Positions 35,582 through 46,386 are shown, counted from the first letter of the stretch. The stretch: 64,000 nt of DNA from Symsagittifera roscoffensis (GCF_963678635.1 NC_087062.1:86649845-86713844), one strand, 5' to 3'. The notes: generated by a model from the letters alone, not told the origin. Made by a program: numbers and translations.

Positions 35582-36463
35582 TTAAGTGTAAGTATGCGTT
35601 TGTTTAGTTCTTAACATGATGTCGTCTGAACAGTGCAGATCTCGTTCTTTTGGAGTGAGGAAGTGGAAGGCAAGTGAAAAAGTTTCAAATTTGTCGTAGA
35701 ATGATTCATAAGCTTGGATGTCGATTAGTGCTTCGGAAATGATGTGATCGTGTTTTTTATCTATTGAGCTTAGTGTAAAGATGTAGGGTGTTCGGATGAA
35801 AAAATATTTGGTTAGTTGCGTGTTAGCAAATTTGTCATCGTCGAAGAATTAGTCTTGATTGGGTCGGATGATATTGTGGTCATAGTGCTCGATGGAGTAT
35901 TCGTTAGCTCGGGGTGCAGTGAATATTTTTATTACCTTTTTGTATCCATCGTGCGTAAATTGTCGAGTAGTTAGTGCTGTAGTTAGTCTAAAAAGGTCGT
36001 TTTTACTTTTTTCTACTTCGTGAGGTGTGTTAGTGAGTGGTATACAAAGTGGGTTTGAGAAATGATAAAATGATGTCCAGTGGAGTGTGGGGATTAGTAC
36101 GTGCTCATCGACATAGTGGGGTTGTTCCGTGTGAGGGTCGGAGTGACTAATTGTATATTGAGGAAAGAGGGGTGAGGAAATTTGGAGAAATTCGGGAATA
36201 TTAACAAGATCAAGGTGGTTTACATAATCGCGGGCTGTTCCGGGTTTGGAGGGAAACGGGTGATTAGTAAATTTTCTTTTCAATGTTCTATATGCACGGT
36301 TAGTAGTGGATGATGTTTGGTTGAAGTTGAGGATTGAGCTAAGGAAGGAGTATAATCTGAAGAAAGTGTAGGAGTTTGTGGGTTTGATGATTTTATGATG
36401 GACGATAATTGATGAATGGTTAGGGCGTGAGGATGTTGTACTTGTTGCTGTAGTGTTATTAGA
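35582..36463 (-). pseudogene. unidentified 294-codon frame interrupted by one TAA
   Basis: The minus-strand frame is open from 36463 to 35852, has a TAA at 35849-35851, then stays open for 88 more codons to a TAA at 35582-35584. The part before the stop includes YRTLKRKFTNHPFPSKPG, DLVNIPEFLQIS and NEYSIEHYDHNIIRPNQD; the part after starts FFDDDKFANTQLTKYFFI. Codon choice is the same on both sides, so the stop looks like a late mutation or a readthrough site. There is no in-frame ATG before the last 10 codons, so it would need upstream exons or be a polyprotein piece. A Ser/Pro-rich frame at 36546-36740 lies upstream in another phase. No family recognised; Gag-like protein is a guess from composition and context. 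Confidence 0.5.
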
Positions 36464-36545
36464 TTATTTAGTTCATATGAGATTTGCGTGGTATCTGGGG
36501 AATTGTTGTTGGAACGTTCATTTGTAAAAGGAGAGTATGTCGGTG

Positions 36546-36740
36546 TTACTTGGGAAATATAAGAGACAGTAGAGGGGAGTCAGTTTGGGATTGGGAGTGG
36601 ATGGGCCGAAAGGGGGGTTGAGAAAATGTTGACGGGCTGGGTTTTGAGTTTGCGAATTCGTCTGGGGTTTCTATATCTGAATTATTAAATTGGGAAATTG
36701 TATGAAAAACTGTGATATCTGAGTTAGCTTCAGAAACCAT
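36546..36740 (-). pseudogene. Ser/Pro/Phe-rich minus-strand frame upstream of the interrupted frame
   Basis: Sixty-four codons reading ...SQFNNSDIETPDEFANSK... to a stop. It is one base out of phase with the 35582-36463 frame and lies 80 bases before it. It may be part of the same decayed protein after a frameshift. No motif recognised. Confidence 0.3.
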
Positions 36741-37095
36741 GCCGGATGATGTGTAAATTGGAAAGCAAAAAGTGGTGGCGGGAAAGCAAAAAGTGGGATG
36801 ATGGGGATTGGGTTTTGCAGATTGGCTGGATGGGAAATTGAACGGTGAAAGGATCCAATTTGTCGGCTCATCGTGGGCTAAAAAAATGATTGTTCTGAGA
36901 TTGAAAACTTGTTGTATGTGGTTGTTTGATTATTTGGTCATTTGTATTGTCGTTTTGGGTGTGTTGTGTTACTATATTGTGAATTGGATTTTGTGTATGA
37001 TTTGGTCTTGAATTTGCAATATTTACGAGTGCTAAATTTAACCGTCCGCAGCAAGTTGTCAAGGTCATTGTAGGAGTTTGTTTTAATTAAAAAAA

Positions 37096-37139
37096 ATCAA
37101 AAAAGCCGACGCGACCTCTAATCGATGGGCTTTTTTGAT
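37096..37139. repeat. 12-bp inverted repeat with 20-base loop
   Basis: ATCAAAAAAGCC and GGCTTTTTTGAT enclose a GC-richer loop (GACGCGACCTCTAATCGATG). It is conserved base for base in the second copy at 39384-39427, although the surrounding duplication has accumulated changes. Confidence 0.8.
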
Positions 37140-38102
37140 AATTCATTACAAAATCTAAAACGTTTTCTTATAACTTAGTCAATTAAAGTGGAAGACGATT
37201 TCGTTCGCTGCTTCAACTTTTGCTAATGAAGAACGTAATTCCTTTTGCAGGAAAGAAATTTGAAAAACATAACGCATAAGCGCTCAATGAATCTTCCAAA
37301 ATTAGTTTTTTTTCAAATGATACTAGAAATTTATAGTTTGAAAAAGTTGTTCAAAAAATGTCTTTTTTTGAGAAAGTTTTCCACTTTTGGGTATTCAATT
37401 AATTGAAACTTTTAAACCTAATTTTGAGTAAGTAAAACAATCGAGTAACATTCATTTTTATAAAAACTGTTCAATAAAGGCTACCGAAGATTTACATTAA
37501 TGAAATAAAACCTAGTTTTGGAAGCTTTATTTAGGGCTTCTTTGGCAAAAAAGTTATCTAGAAACAATACAAAAGTGGGGTTCAAAACAATTGGAACTAT
37601 TTTTTTGAGAAATTTTGCCATTTTTTGCATTTAACGTTTTGAAGACAACTGTTGTCAATGATGTTTATTTTACTAACTTATATTTGCGTTTTTATAACTC
37701 TCTTATCACAACAAGCACAAATACGACCCTATTTTGAAGACAAGCAATCAGAATTTTTTAAATGTAATATTTGAATGAATGAATGACTTCTGTGTTACTT
37801 GCACCGCAACCGCCAATCCTTATTTCATTCTGTAATTGAGTTTTAAAAAAAAAGAATTTGCTGAAAACTCCAAACATACATTCGCAAAAACCTTTTAAGC
37901 GAAAAAAATAACAAAAAAGGAAATTATACAAATCCGGGTTATTGAGGTTACTCGTATCAGAATTACATTTACGAAAACTTTTTCACGTACCGTAAGAGTT
38001 GCTTAAAACGTCGGAAAAACTCCATTATGTGGCATTTCATCTGAAAAAAAATCAGACAAACAATAGGCCGACAGCGTTTTTAAAGTGGAGTTTTTGCAAT
38101 TG

Positions 38103-38165
38103 GCAATAACGAGCCCTAGCCGGCTTCGAACATAAATCATCTGCTGTCCACCGCAATACCTTTTC
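38103..38165 (-). repeat. tRNA-like remnant in duplication D copy 1
   Basis: Minus strand: GGTATTGCGGTGGACAGCAG (A-box region), then TATGTTCGAAGCCGGC (B-box region). It is repeated in copy 2 at 40385-40447. Arms are incomplete, so not a functional tRNA gene. Confidence 0.5.
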
Positions 38166-38510
38166 ATTTCTAAACAACGTTTGTCAGAGCAACAAAAAAT
38201 TTTGAACTTAGAAATCAAGCTATCAATTTATTCAAGTGATTCTGTTATACTAGTTATTAACCTGAAAACGTTTTTCAATCTGTTTCAATAACACTTGCTA
38301 TTTCCAAAAGTGATTACCATTTTGCACAAAAATAAATCACGATGAATTTCAAATAAACCTATAATGAGCAGTAACTTGACAATAGAATAAGCTCTAAGCT
38401 GATTAAATTTCAAAAGGAAATAATTAGAAAACAAACCCTTCGAAGTCATTAAAACAACCAGTCCAAGTTTATACCAAAAACATACATCAAAGAATTTCAA
38501 AGTAACCTGC

Positions 38511-39110
38511 TGTCATGGCACGTATATACTATATCTATACGCTGCATCCTCTGTTGCAGCTTCTGCAGTGGCACCAGGGTCGCTCCAAGGTCGCTCACCA
38601 ATCGTGCTAAGTTATGTCACACGGTGCTATACTCAAAGATCATCTGTCTGCATATCGGCTTACGAATCAGACCTATCCTCTTTTTGTTACGTTAGTTTAA
38701 CAAACTAAAACCATATTCGTTTCTTTGTCCTATACACTTTATGTAAATAAAAAATATTCATCTTTTCGGACACCACAAAGATTTATCTTTCATGTACGCA
38801 TATCAGGCGTACAATACTTATACTTAATTTTAACTTCTCATTTTACCGACTTTTATCAGTCTCAGAGTTCGGTAATTGCCATGGCGCAGCCAGCAGTTCC
38901 TGTTTCAGATGACAGGACGCACCTCCCCGGCTTATTCACTTTTTGGAAAAAACCAACGTTGTCCCCGTCGTACAGTTGGGACAGCTGGTTTGGACAGTTC
39001 AGATTGCATTAGGGATAAAATACAATTTCAATGTGTCAGAATTCTTGTCGAAACAAGCGCGGTGCACGATGAACCGCCACCAATTCTTTTAATTTCAAGT
39101 ATTTTTTAAA
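38511..39110 (+). mobile_element. possible LTR-retrotransposon fragment with Gag-like start
   Basis: This ~600-bp segment lies between the two D copies. It starts TGTCATGGCACG and includes AATAAA near 38746, as an LTR might. From the ATG at 38880 it reads MAQPAVPVSDDRTHLPGLFT and then a PTLSPSYSWDSWFGQFRLH segment before a stop at 39010. A Trp-x-x-Trp-x-x-x-Phe motif after a Pro-rich start is common at the N-terminus of Ty3/gypsy-type Gag proteins. No reverse transcriptase or second LTR is visible. Low certainty. Confidence 0.35.
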
Positions 39111-39383
39111 TGATTGACTCCTTTGATAAAAACTACTTCAATTTGAGAATACTGAGTCAAAAGATAGTTTTATTTCTTTGTTTCCGCTAAGAGCTCTGAA
39201 ACTAAAAACCCACTTTGGAAAATGGATGTCATTCGAAGTTTTTCGTGACAAGCGAACTGTTTTTACTTGAAAAACGAATTTGACTTCCTCTTAGCAAATG
39301 AACTTGAATTGAACTAACAAAAATTTAATCGACCGCAGCAAGTTGTCAATGTCATTGTAGGAGTTTGTTTTGATTTAAAAAAA

Positions 39384-39427
39384 ATCAAAAAAGCCGACGC
39401 GACCTCTAATCGATGGGCTTTTTTGAT
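39384..39427. repeat. 12-bp inverted repeat with 20-base loop, second copy
   Basis: Identical in arms and loop to 37096-37139. Same position in the duplicated segment. Confidence 0.8.
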
Positions 39428-40384
39428 AATTCGTTACAAAATCTGAAAAGTTTTCTTATAACTTAGTCAATTAAAGTGGAAGGCGATTTCGTTCGCTGCT
39501 TCAACTTTTGCTAATGAAGAACGTAATTCACATTTGCAGGAAAGAAATTTGAAAAACATATCGCATAAGCGCTCAATGAATCTTCCAAAATTAGTTTTTT
39601 TTTTCAAATGATACTATAAATTTATAGTTTAAAAAAATGGTTCAAAAAATGTCTTTTTTTGAGAAAGTTTTCCACTTTTGGGTATTCAATTGATTGAAAC
39701 TTTTAAACCTAATTTTGAGTAAGTAAAACAATCGAGTAACATTCATTTTTATAAAAACTGTTCAATAAAGGCTACCGAAGATTTACATTAATGAAATAAA
39801 ACCTAGTTTTGGAAGCTTTATTTAGGGCTTCTTTGGCAAAAAAGTTATCTAGAAACAATACAAAAGTGGGGTTCAAAACAATTGGAACTATTTTTTTGAG
39901 AAGTTTTGCCATTTTTTGCATTTAACATTTTGAAGACAACTGTTGTCAATGATGTTTATTTTACTAACTTATATTTGCGTTTTTATAACTCTCTTATCAC
40001 AACAAGCACAAATACGACCCTATTTTGAAGACAAACAATCAGAATTTTTTTAATGTAATTTTTGAATGAATGAATGACTTCTGTGTTACTTGCACCGCAA
40101 CCGCCAATCCTTATTTCATTCTGTATTTGAGTTTTAAAAAAAAAGAATTTGCTGAAAACTCCAAACATACATTCGCAAAAAGCTTTTAAGCGAAAAAAAA
40201 ACAAATGATGGAAGTTATACAAATCCGGGTTATTGAGGTTACTCATAACAGAACGCCGAGTTTCTAAGAACGCAGAGTTGCTTAGAACACCGGAAACACT
40301 CCATGATGGGGCAACTTATCTGACAAAAAAAATCGGACAAACGATCAGCCGACAACGTTTTTAAAGTGGAGCTTTTGCAATTGG

Positions 40385-40447
40385 CAATAACAAGCCCTAG
40401 CCGGCTTCGAACATAGTTCATCTGCTGTCTACCACAATACCCTTTCA
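40385..40447 (-). repeat. tRNA-like remnant in duplication D copy 2
   Basis: Same sequence as 38103-38165 with a few substitutions. Minus-strand A- and B-box-like segments. Confidence 0.5.
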
Positions 40448-40727
40448 CATCTAAACAACGTTTGCCAGAGCAACAAAAAAATTTGAGCTTTTAAATCAAG
40501 CTATCAAACTATTCAAGTGATTGTGTTACACTAGTAATTAACCTGAAAAAAGTTTTCAATCGGTTTTGATAACACTTGCTATTTCCAAAAGTGAGTACCA
40601 ATTTGCACAAAAATAAACCACGATGAATTTCAAATAAACCTATAATGAGCAGTAACTTGAAATTAGAATAAGCTCTAAGCTGATTAAATTTCAAAAAGAA
40701 ATCATTAAAAAACGAATCCTTCGAAGT

Positions 40728-41332
40728 CATTAAAACGATTACGTCTCAAATGGAATAATTCCCAAATGGCATAAAAAATCCCAGACAGCATAAATTTCAA
40801 AAAATTTCTAAATGGCGTAAATATTCTAACTAGTAAGCTCTAAATCAACTTGAAAACAATATAACCAGAATATTCAACAGAAAAAAAATATATTTTGGTT
40901 TTAATTCGCACAAAATTTGGCAGATTCTTGAAATACTATCACAATATCCGCTGATATCAAGCGACTGGGTTTTCAAAATGTGAAGTGAGCCTGGCGCCCC
41001 ATTCAGTTTCAGTTCACAGCCAAAAAAAAATTGGTAGTAGTTTCAGTTTTTTTATAAAAGTATCCGTCATAATATAAATTGTAACCACGTTTCCTTTTAA
41101 AAATTTCAATTTCACTCATTTTCTGAGAACTTGATAGTTCTACTTGAATTAAATATTGATTAGTTATTTGCTTACAAGTGAAAAAAAAGGCGTGAAAAAT
41201 GTCTGAAAAAAAACTAAGTTTTTCACGCCTCAAAGTTTTCACACATTTATTGAAATTGTTTAGGCCATTTGGCAAATAATTTGTTTTATGCAATTTAGGA
41301 ATTGTGCCATTAGGGAAATTATCCATTAAAAC
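40728..41332. mobile_element. MULE-derived non-autonomous insertion with perfect 9-bp target duplication
   Basis: The insertion is 40737-41323 (587 bp). CATTAAAAC flanks it exactly at 40728-40736 and 41324-41332, and the empty site is present at 38458-38466 in duplication copy 1. Ends are inverted repeats, GATTACGTCTCAAATGG against GATAATTTCCCTAATGG, with iterated AAATGGCATAA motifs inward. The iterated-motif ends and 9-bp duplication place it with Mutator-like elements. The interior keeps a minus-strand FLYWCH-finger remnant (41009-41119). Confidence 0.9.
41009..41119 (-). pseudogene. FLYWCH zinc-finger fragment of a MULE transposase
   Basis: From a minus-strand Met the frame reads MSEIEIFKRKRGYNLYYDGY then FYKKTETTTNFF. 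Phe, Gly-x-x-Leu, Asp-Gly-Tyr-x-Tyr and the expected Trp-x-Cys follow FLYWCH spacing. The Trp-Cys part is reached only by a frame change in a T-run, followed by CELKLNGAPG. FLYWCH fingers stand at the N-terminus of many animal MULE transposases. The rest of the transposase is gone. Confidence 0.65.
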
Positions 41333-41386
41333 AACCAGTCCATGAATATACAAAAACAAACATCAAAGAATTTCAAATTAACCTAT

Positions 41387-42010
41387 TCGGATCAATAACT
41401 TAAAAATATACAAAACTTAAGCTGATTAAATTTCGAAATGGAGTCATCAAAAAACCAGATAGATATTTCAAAAAGCATTAACAAAAAAAATTTCAACGTC
41501 TATCCGCAGGCACATAATTCAAAAGCAGCTATCAAACCAGCTCATTACGAGAAATTGAAGAAAAAAGGCGGGAATTCATGAAACACAAAAATTTCAGGCC
41601 AAAAAACAATCTACAAAATCTAGTCATTTCAAATTTCGATAGCAAAGCGTTCAATTGACAAAAACCACTTAAACAAATTTCCTATTCAAACTGAAAAGTG
41701 CTTATAGAACAAAATCATTTCCGAAACTGCAACGATTAACACGGAGGGTAAAAAAGAAGGCGAAAGCTCTTGAAAAATTAAATTGCCGCAAAGGACAGAT
41801 CGGAACTTGGAGAAGCTATCTATGCCAGAGAAGCTTTAGATATAGCTTCTATGTTAATTGTGCGCTGCCAACCTCAATGGTCATATGAAAATTTCTCACC
41901 TTTCAAATAAAAAAGATATCACGTGAAAACTCTTCGCATTCCAAGAGATTTTGTGTGACATTATATCATTCGATCAGAAGATAATTTTTTAAATCTACTG
42001 AAAATTCTAA
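41387..42010. other. noncoding stretch, no gene recognised
   Basis: AT-rich spacer; no supported exon. Confidence 0.4.
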
Positions 42011-42037
42011 CACAAAGGCGACGCTGAGCTTAGCACT
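42011..42037 (-). repeat. hairpin motif S (copy at 42.0 kb)
   Basis: CACAAAGGCGACGCTGAGCTTAGC followed by ACTACTTGCGATA, in the same orientation as the other copies. Arms carry substitutions. Confidence 0.6.
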
Positions 42038-42227
42038 ACTTGCGATAAAACTATTATTGACTATGATTAAACTGAAACAGAAAAAATGAAAAAAAATCTT
42101 AAAAAAATTGCCTGCATCATTAGAAATAGTATAGAGACCTTTTGGAAAGTTAGAAAGAAAAATTTTGAAAAAAAATCCCTTATGCAGAAATGAGTCGACA
42201 AAAATAAACAGACCGAATTTAATATAA

Positions 42228-42635
42228 CAGAGGCAAAGTTGCTTTTCGCATACACAAACAAATATAAGTCCGATATCGCTACTGGGAAAAACTGAATGAG
42301 AAAACTTTTGAGTCTACAAAATTTCTTAAGTGACTCACACCAATTATGAGTCTACATAACTGCTAAGTGGTGCAAGCCAATTATGACGCAATAGCAGTAC
42401 CAATCAGTTTTTTTTAAAAAAAGAAGTTTTTTAACTAACATGCCTCTATTTATAGAGCGAACGCTTTTTAACTAGCATACGAAAAAAAATAGCTGGTTAT
42501 TGATCAAAACTAACACTTTCAAAAAGAACTCAATTTTTTTCAGAACAATACTTGCGTCCAAACAATATTTGCGATTTGGGTTGGAAATAAAAGGAATTCA
42601 TACTATAACAGAAGCTTTGCTTGTGTAAACAAGGG
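42228..42635. repeat. dispersed module also present at 50025-50555
   Basis: Begins with a motif-S variant (CAGAGGCAAAGTTGC) and continues with GAGTCTACAAAATTT, CCAATTATGAGTCTACAT, TAGCTGGTTATTGAT and GCTTGTGTAAA. The copy at 50 kb has the same order with an extra ~165 bp that contains a tRNA-like sequence. This copy thus represents the site without it. Confidence 0.8.
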
Positions 42636-42671
42636 TGATTAGCCGAAGATTTTCATTTTGCAAAAAAAAAC

Positions 42672-42730
42672 AAGTCCCGACTAGAATCGAGCTCCCGGGC
42701 TTTAAATCGTCTCTCGCATGGAGGTGGCAG
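42672..42730 (-). repeat. tRNA-like remnant followed by T9
   Basis: Minus strand: GCGAGAGACGATTTAAAGCC, CGGGAGCTCGATTCTAGTCGG, then GACTTGTTTTTTTTTG. The B-box region is recognisable and a run of T follows the 3' end, as in RNA polymerase III terminators. Confidence 0.5.
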
Positions 42731-42850
42731 CAACCTGGAAGAAAGTTGTACAATTAAAAAAAACGGACTACAGGAAGTAAGCCGAATAAAATAAACGGAC
42801 GAAATTTTTGCAAACTAGCTCGAAACAGCACAAAAACTCTAGTTTGCAAA

Positions 42851-42925
42851 AAAAGGTCCCCGCCGGATTCGAACCCCAACCTTTGCAGTATCAAGCAGTC
42901 GGGTGACTTCTTAGCCTGATGGTTG
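42851..42925 (-). repeat. tRNA-like SINE head followed by T7
   Basis: Minus strand: CATCAGGCTAAGAAGTCACC (A-box region), GACTGCTTGATACTGC (anticodon-arm region), GGTTGGGGTTCGAATCCGG (B box), then GGGGACCTTTTTTT. The B box is canonical but only two base pairs of the T stem remain, so it is a degenerate copy. Confidence 0.6.
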
Positions 42926-43310
42926 ATTGAATTTACAATAACCAAGCGGTAACAAAGCCGAAAATATTAAGCAAACTTTTCACGCCGAAAAAAAATCAAA
43001 AAAATTCTATATTAATTGAAAATTTACACGTCCCTTTTCCCTCAGAACACACGCACGCACACAAGAAAAATATCGATACCTTAACAACGCAATAGGAGGC
43101 CACTAGTTTGATAGAATTTAAACCAAAAGTTATTAAACCAATGAAAAGATAAATCCGATGGCAATGAAAAGATAGTCCATTTTGAATCGCACCGCCACAC
43201 TACTGAACCCACATTTGCATGAAAATTAAATTCATTAACAAAGCAAGCTAGCAATGATTCAAGTCATTCTGTCAAACTTGTTGATAACCCTACAAAATGT
43301 ATATTCCAGT

Positions 43311-43340
43311 TTGATAACGCTTGCTAATCGCAAGCGTAAA
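43311..43340 (+). repeat. hairpin motif C (best copy)
   Basis: TTGATAACGCTTGCTAATCG then CAAGCGTAAAAA: perfect 8-bp arms ACGCTTGC/GCAAGCGT around TAATC. Preceded by the family's TGTCAAACTTGTTGATAACC phrase. Ending in an A-run after a hairpin is compatible with a rolling-circle or retroposon tail. Confidence 0.7.
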
Positions 43341-43794
43341 AATTAAAGTTCATTTTTGAAAATCGAGGTAATTTAAGATTTGAGTGGCCGCTACACTTTT
43401 GCTGTTCGAAGGTCAAGTTTTCCTTCATTTTAACAAAGCAAATGAACTGAACTTAAAAAGAAATCAAAATTCAAACCGCGAACAACGCAATTTAAACGTG
43501 AACTAAATTCGATATTATTGTATTATAGGTAAGGATTATTTCACCTCGTAATTTGTGAAAGAATGCGCATGAAACTTCCTGCTATCGCGTACCTACGGCG
43601 GACTCAACACGGCTTAGACACAGGTCCAAATAAAACTGAGGCAAGCTAATTGATTTTAGCATTGTAGAATATTTTAGGTGTGGTTTGAATATCTCGTACT
43701 TATTCGTCTTTACACTTGACATTTGCGTGTGGGTGAAAAACTTTTTAGTTTTATCATTTTTTGGCACGAACCATTATCAGACACGATAAAACGC

Positions 43795-43831
43795 TGTCGG
43801 AACACTGAAGCTTTGCCCTGTTAAGAGGAGC
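43795..43831 (+). repeat. isolated HINE-like 3' end
   Basis: GTCGGAACACTGAAGCTTTG then CCCTGTTAAGAGGAGC resembles the 3' end of the HINE family (GTCGGAACATTCAGGGCTTC) with a mutated hairpin. The 5' part is not recognised nearby. Confidence 0.45.
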
Positions 43832-44329
43832 ATTTTTTCTTTCTCATTACTAAAAGCGGCACATGAAAAAATTGTTAAGAAAATACAAATAATTTATTAA
43901 AATTTGATATGAGACATAAACATTGAGCTCGTATGTATAGCAAGTAATATAAAATTCAAACAATAAATTTTGATCGAATAATATTGGTTTCTTTGCAGAC
44001 TTAGAGGAATCGCCTTCAGTAAATTGAGAAAACAATTTAATTTCGTTTACAAATCCACCCACTTTATTATATTTGATGTATGGATACCGCGGAACGGCAG
44101 CCGTAGGAAAAAGAAAAGATCACATAGCTCCAAGGAAATTCTGTCCACTTTTTCTTAGATCGAGAAAGAAATATGAATATTTTCTATTTTCAGTATATAC
44201 ACAATTATTGGTCAATATAATGGCTTCATCATAGGACTTCGGAGCAATTTAGACTATCACTTTGAAATCTGGCCATAAAATTATTAATTAATCATTGCAT
44301 TAAAATTAAAAACCTAGCCAACAGAGTAG

Positions 44330-44560
44330 AAGAGTCAATGAATGTAAGGAAAACAGAAAAAAAACTGACTTTAACTTTATTTTAGCAGATGAATTTAAAT
44401 TGAACTCAAAAACTGTACATATACCTAAGTGCATGAACGCACTTCTGTAGTTATTAGAGCATTTAAAGACTTTCCTGAAAAAAAAACACGGACAAAAAAA
44501 TCGCCAAGACCTATATAAAAGTTTTACTACTTTCATCGACTCTTAAGAGCCAGCTGCAAT
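44330..44560. repeat. TATA-bearing repeat module P, partial
   Basis: Contains GAATTTAAATTGAACTCAAA, TTTCCTGAAAAAAAA, AAGACCTATATAAAAG and TTTCATCGACTCTTAAG in the family order. The TATATAA-like box and downstream CATCGACTCTTA block are the best conserved parts of this family. Confidence 0.6.
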
Positions 44561-44962
44561 ATACGCAAACAAAAAATGCGCAGACTATACAAACCAGCCG
44601 AAAATCACTTCCTTCGTGTTGAAATTCGCTAGATAATTTTAAGTAATTACCTAACTACTCAATACGTTTTACTGATTTATATAGTAGTTAGTTTCCACAT
44701 CGACTGGTTTCCATGCAACCTAATATTGACCCATTTGAGCAGGGTCAAATTTGCATTCAAAAAAGTATTACTTTATACCGGGTGCAGCAATTCGGTGCCC
44801 TGCAGTTTTTATACCAGGCGCCCTCGTTCTGAAAAACCGTTACTCTATCCCCCTAAATCGAGAAGGGGGAGCATTGTACGGTTCATTCTCGAAATCACCT
44901 TCATTATAATAAATGATTTCCGCTTCCTTGTGGTTAAAATGGAGAGCGAATTATTTTCTATA

Positions 44963-45084
44963 CAGTAGCGGATTTTTTTTTTTTGGGGGGGGGGCTTTGG
45001 TATTAATTTAAGACATCCATATTTGGCTGACCAACCCTAAATTTTTCGAAAAGCCCCTCTCGAGAAAATTTTAGATCCGCCCAT
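44963..45084. mobile_element. short hAT-like MITE containing T12-G10
   Basis: Begins CAGTAGCGGA and ends TAGATCCGCCCAT, imperfect inverted ends. Inside are TTTTTTTTTTTTGGGGGGGGGG (T12, G10 at 44973-44994) and the phrase GACATCCATATTTGGCTGACC that also occurs near 63567 in the outer MITE at 63084-63808. It is a shorter relative of that family. Confidence 0.6.
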
Positions 45085-46386
45085 ATTAATATAGCCGGAA
45101 ATTATTTTCTCATTTTTCAGATACATGTGTTATTTAAAAGCTTGCGAAAAACATGGGCGCGTCTATTTTGTAACGTTTTACCCTCAAATTAAGTAAATAT
45201 TTTTTCTCTTCTAAAAGATAAACAATTTCATTGTAATAATACTAATTTACTTAAGCAAACATGCGATTTCAACTTGCTAAGGGGCGGTTTCCTCAACACA
45301 TTATCCTGTATTTACTTTGTTGGATATTGGCTAGTACTATTTTTAAAGAGCTCTCAGTATATTGGCCAGTATACAGTTTTTAAAGAGCTCTCGAAAGACA
45401 ATCTGATACCGACACAGGCTTAATCTGACTACTTCATCTATTGAATTCTAAAAAATGGCAGAATTCAAAGATGGATGGGATACTTGAGCCACATGAGTTG
45501 TACACAATGTTGAATATAAATAATATATCGATGAGCACTTTTGAGCATCAAATTGGTATTTTGGATAATTTAAAGAGCATGTCTTCATTTCACGGATGGA
45601 TAATACGTAGCTCGACGATTACGTTGATACGGCACTCCGAAAAACGGTGAAAAGGTCTATTCATTTTCAGCACTCTAATTTGCTTTCGCCTCTGTTTTTT
45701 CTTCAAATTAATAGCTTTAGAAAATTGGTTGGAAATTAACAGTCTCAGAGGACGAACTCCTTGTTTCACGTGAAATTTCTACAATGAATTGACTGACTGC
45801 CAAATCAACATTTCATAACTTAGAGAGTTTTGACGAACATTCACACACAATACAATCTACAGTAAACTCAATTGGGCACAAATAGCATAGATGGAAAGAG
45901 ACAATGATGTGTACTAATAATGACCAACCAGAATGTATTTTAGCGAATGAATGAATTACTTTATATTCAAGTAGAAAAATAATCCCTCACTTTCTTCGAA
46001 AATCGGAACAATAAACAATTAAACGAATTTTTCAGAAACTTTCAAAGATTCTTGATTAAAATTGAGCATCTGAATGTCAATGTGAAAATTCATTTTTAAT
46101 TAGCACAAAAATAGAAGGAGCTCTCGGAGCCAACTTAAAATTTAATTGGGAAAATAACACAAATATGAAGATAATTAAAGCCGTTTCAGCGAAAAAGAAA
46201 GCCAATAGAATAGAATTTGCATCAGTTTGAGTTGATTAGTTACTCGCTAATTTAAACTAAAAAGAAGTTTTCCTTCCACAAAATTTAACAGTTCTATAGT
46301 TTTCGTTTTGCTCAACTAAACATCTATTTAATCCATTATGGAACATTTTGGGGACTTTTGAGGTGACTTCATGGGGGCGTCCAGGG
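45085..46386. other. noncoding flank 3' of the minus-strand gene
   Basis: Downstream of the stop of the minus-strand gene. ATTAAA (minus strand, 46327-46332) about 55 bases after the stop could be its poly(A) signal. A 69-codon plus-strand frame at 45441-45650 has no motif. Confidence 0.35.

Larger units (their letters stand above)
33960..37030 (-). other. strand-asymmetric (T/G-rich plus strand) block
   Basis: Over about 3 kb the plus strand is rich in T and G and poor in C and A-runs (GGGTCCTGTTTTGTGTTGTT, GTGTGGGGATTAGTACG), sharply unlike both flanks. The minus strand is A/C-rich and holds several open frames. The block ends within a few bases of the duplicated segment that starts at 37033. 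Such skew is usual for the coding strand of some retroelements. No reverse transcriptase, integrase or clear long terminal repeat is seen, so the class is undetermined. Confidence 0.55.
37033..38508. repeat. direct duplication D, copy 1
   Basis: Matches 39327-41386 (minus a 596-base insertion) with high identity across about 1.46 kb, from AAATTTAACCGTCCGCAGC to CAAAGAATTTCAAAGTAACC. It contains the hairpin at 37096-37139, a tRNA-like sequence at 38103-38165 and a relative of motif C near 38288. At 38458-38466 it holds the unoccupied CATTAAAAC target of the MULE-derived insertion in copy 2. Confidence 0.9.
39327..41386. repeat. direct duplication D, copy 2, interrupted by a MULE-derived insertion
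   Basis: Second copy of the 37033-38508 segment, offset about 2294 bases. Its last part is separated by the insertion at 40737-41323, after which the homology resumes at CATTAAAACAACCAGTCC. It contains the conserved hairpin at 39384-39427 and the tRNA-like sequence at 40385-40447. Confidence 0.9.

Noticed and set aside
37033-41386. duplication D as a pair of long terminal repeats around an internal 0.8-kb region
   Set aside because: Copies do not begin TG or end CA in a consistent way, they contain tRNA-like and hairpin repeats, and no polymerase lies between them.
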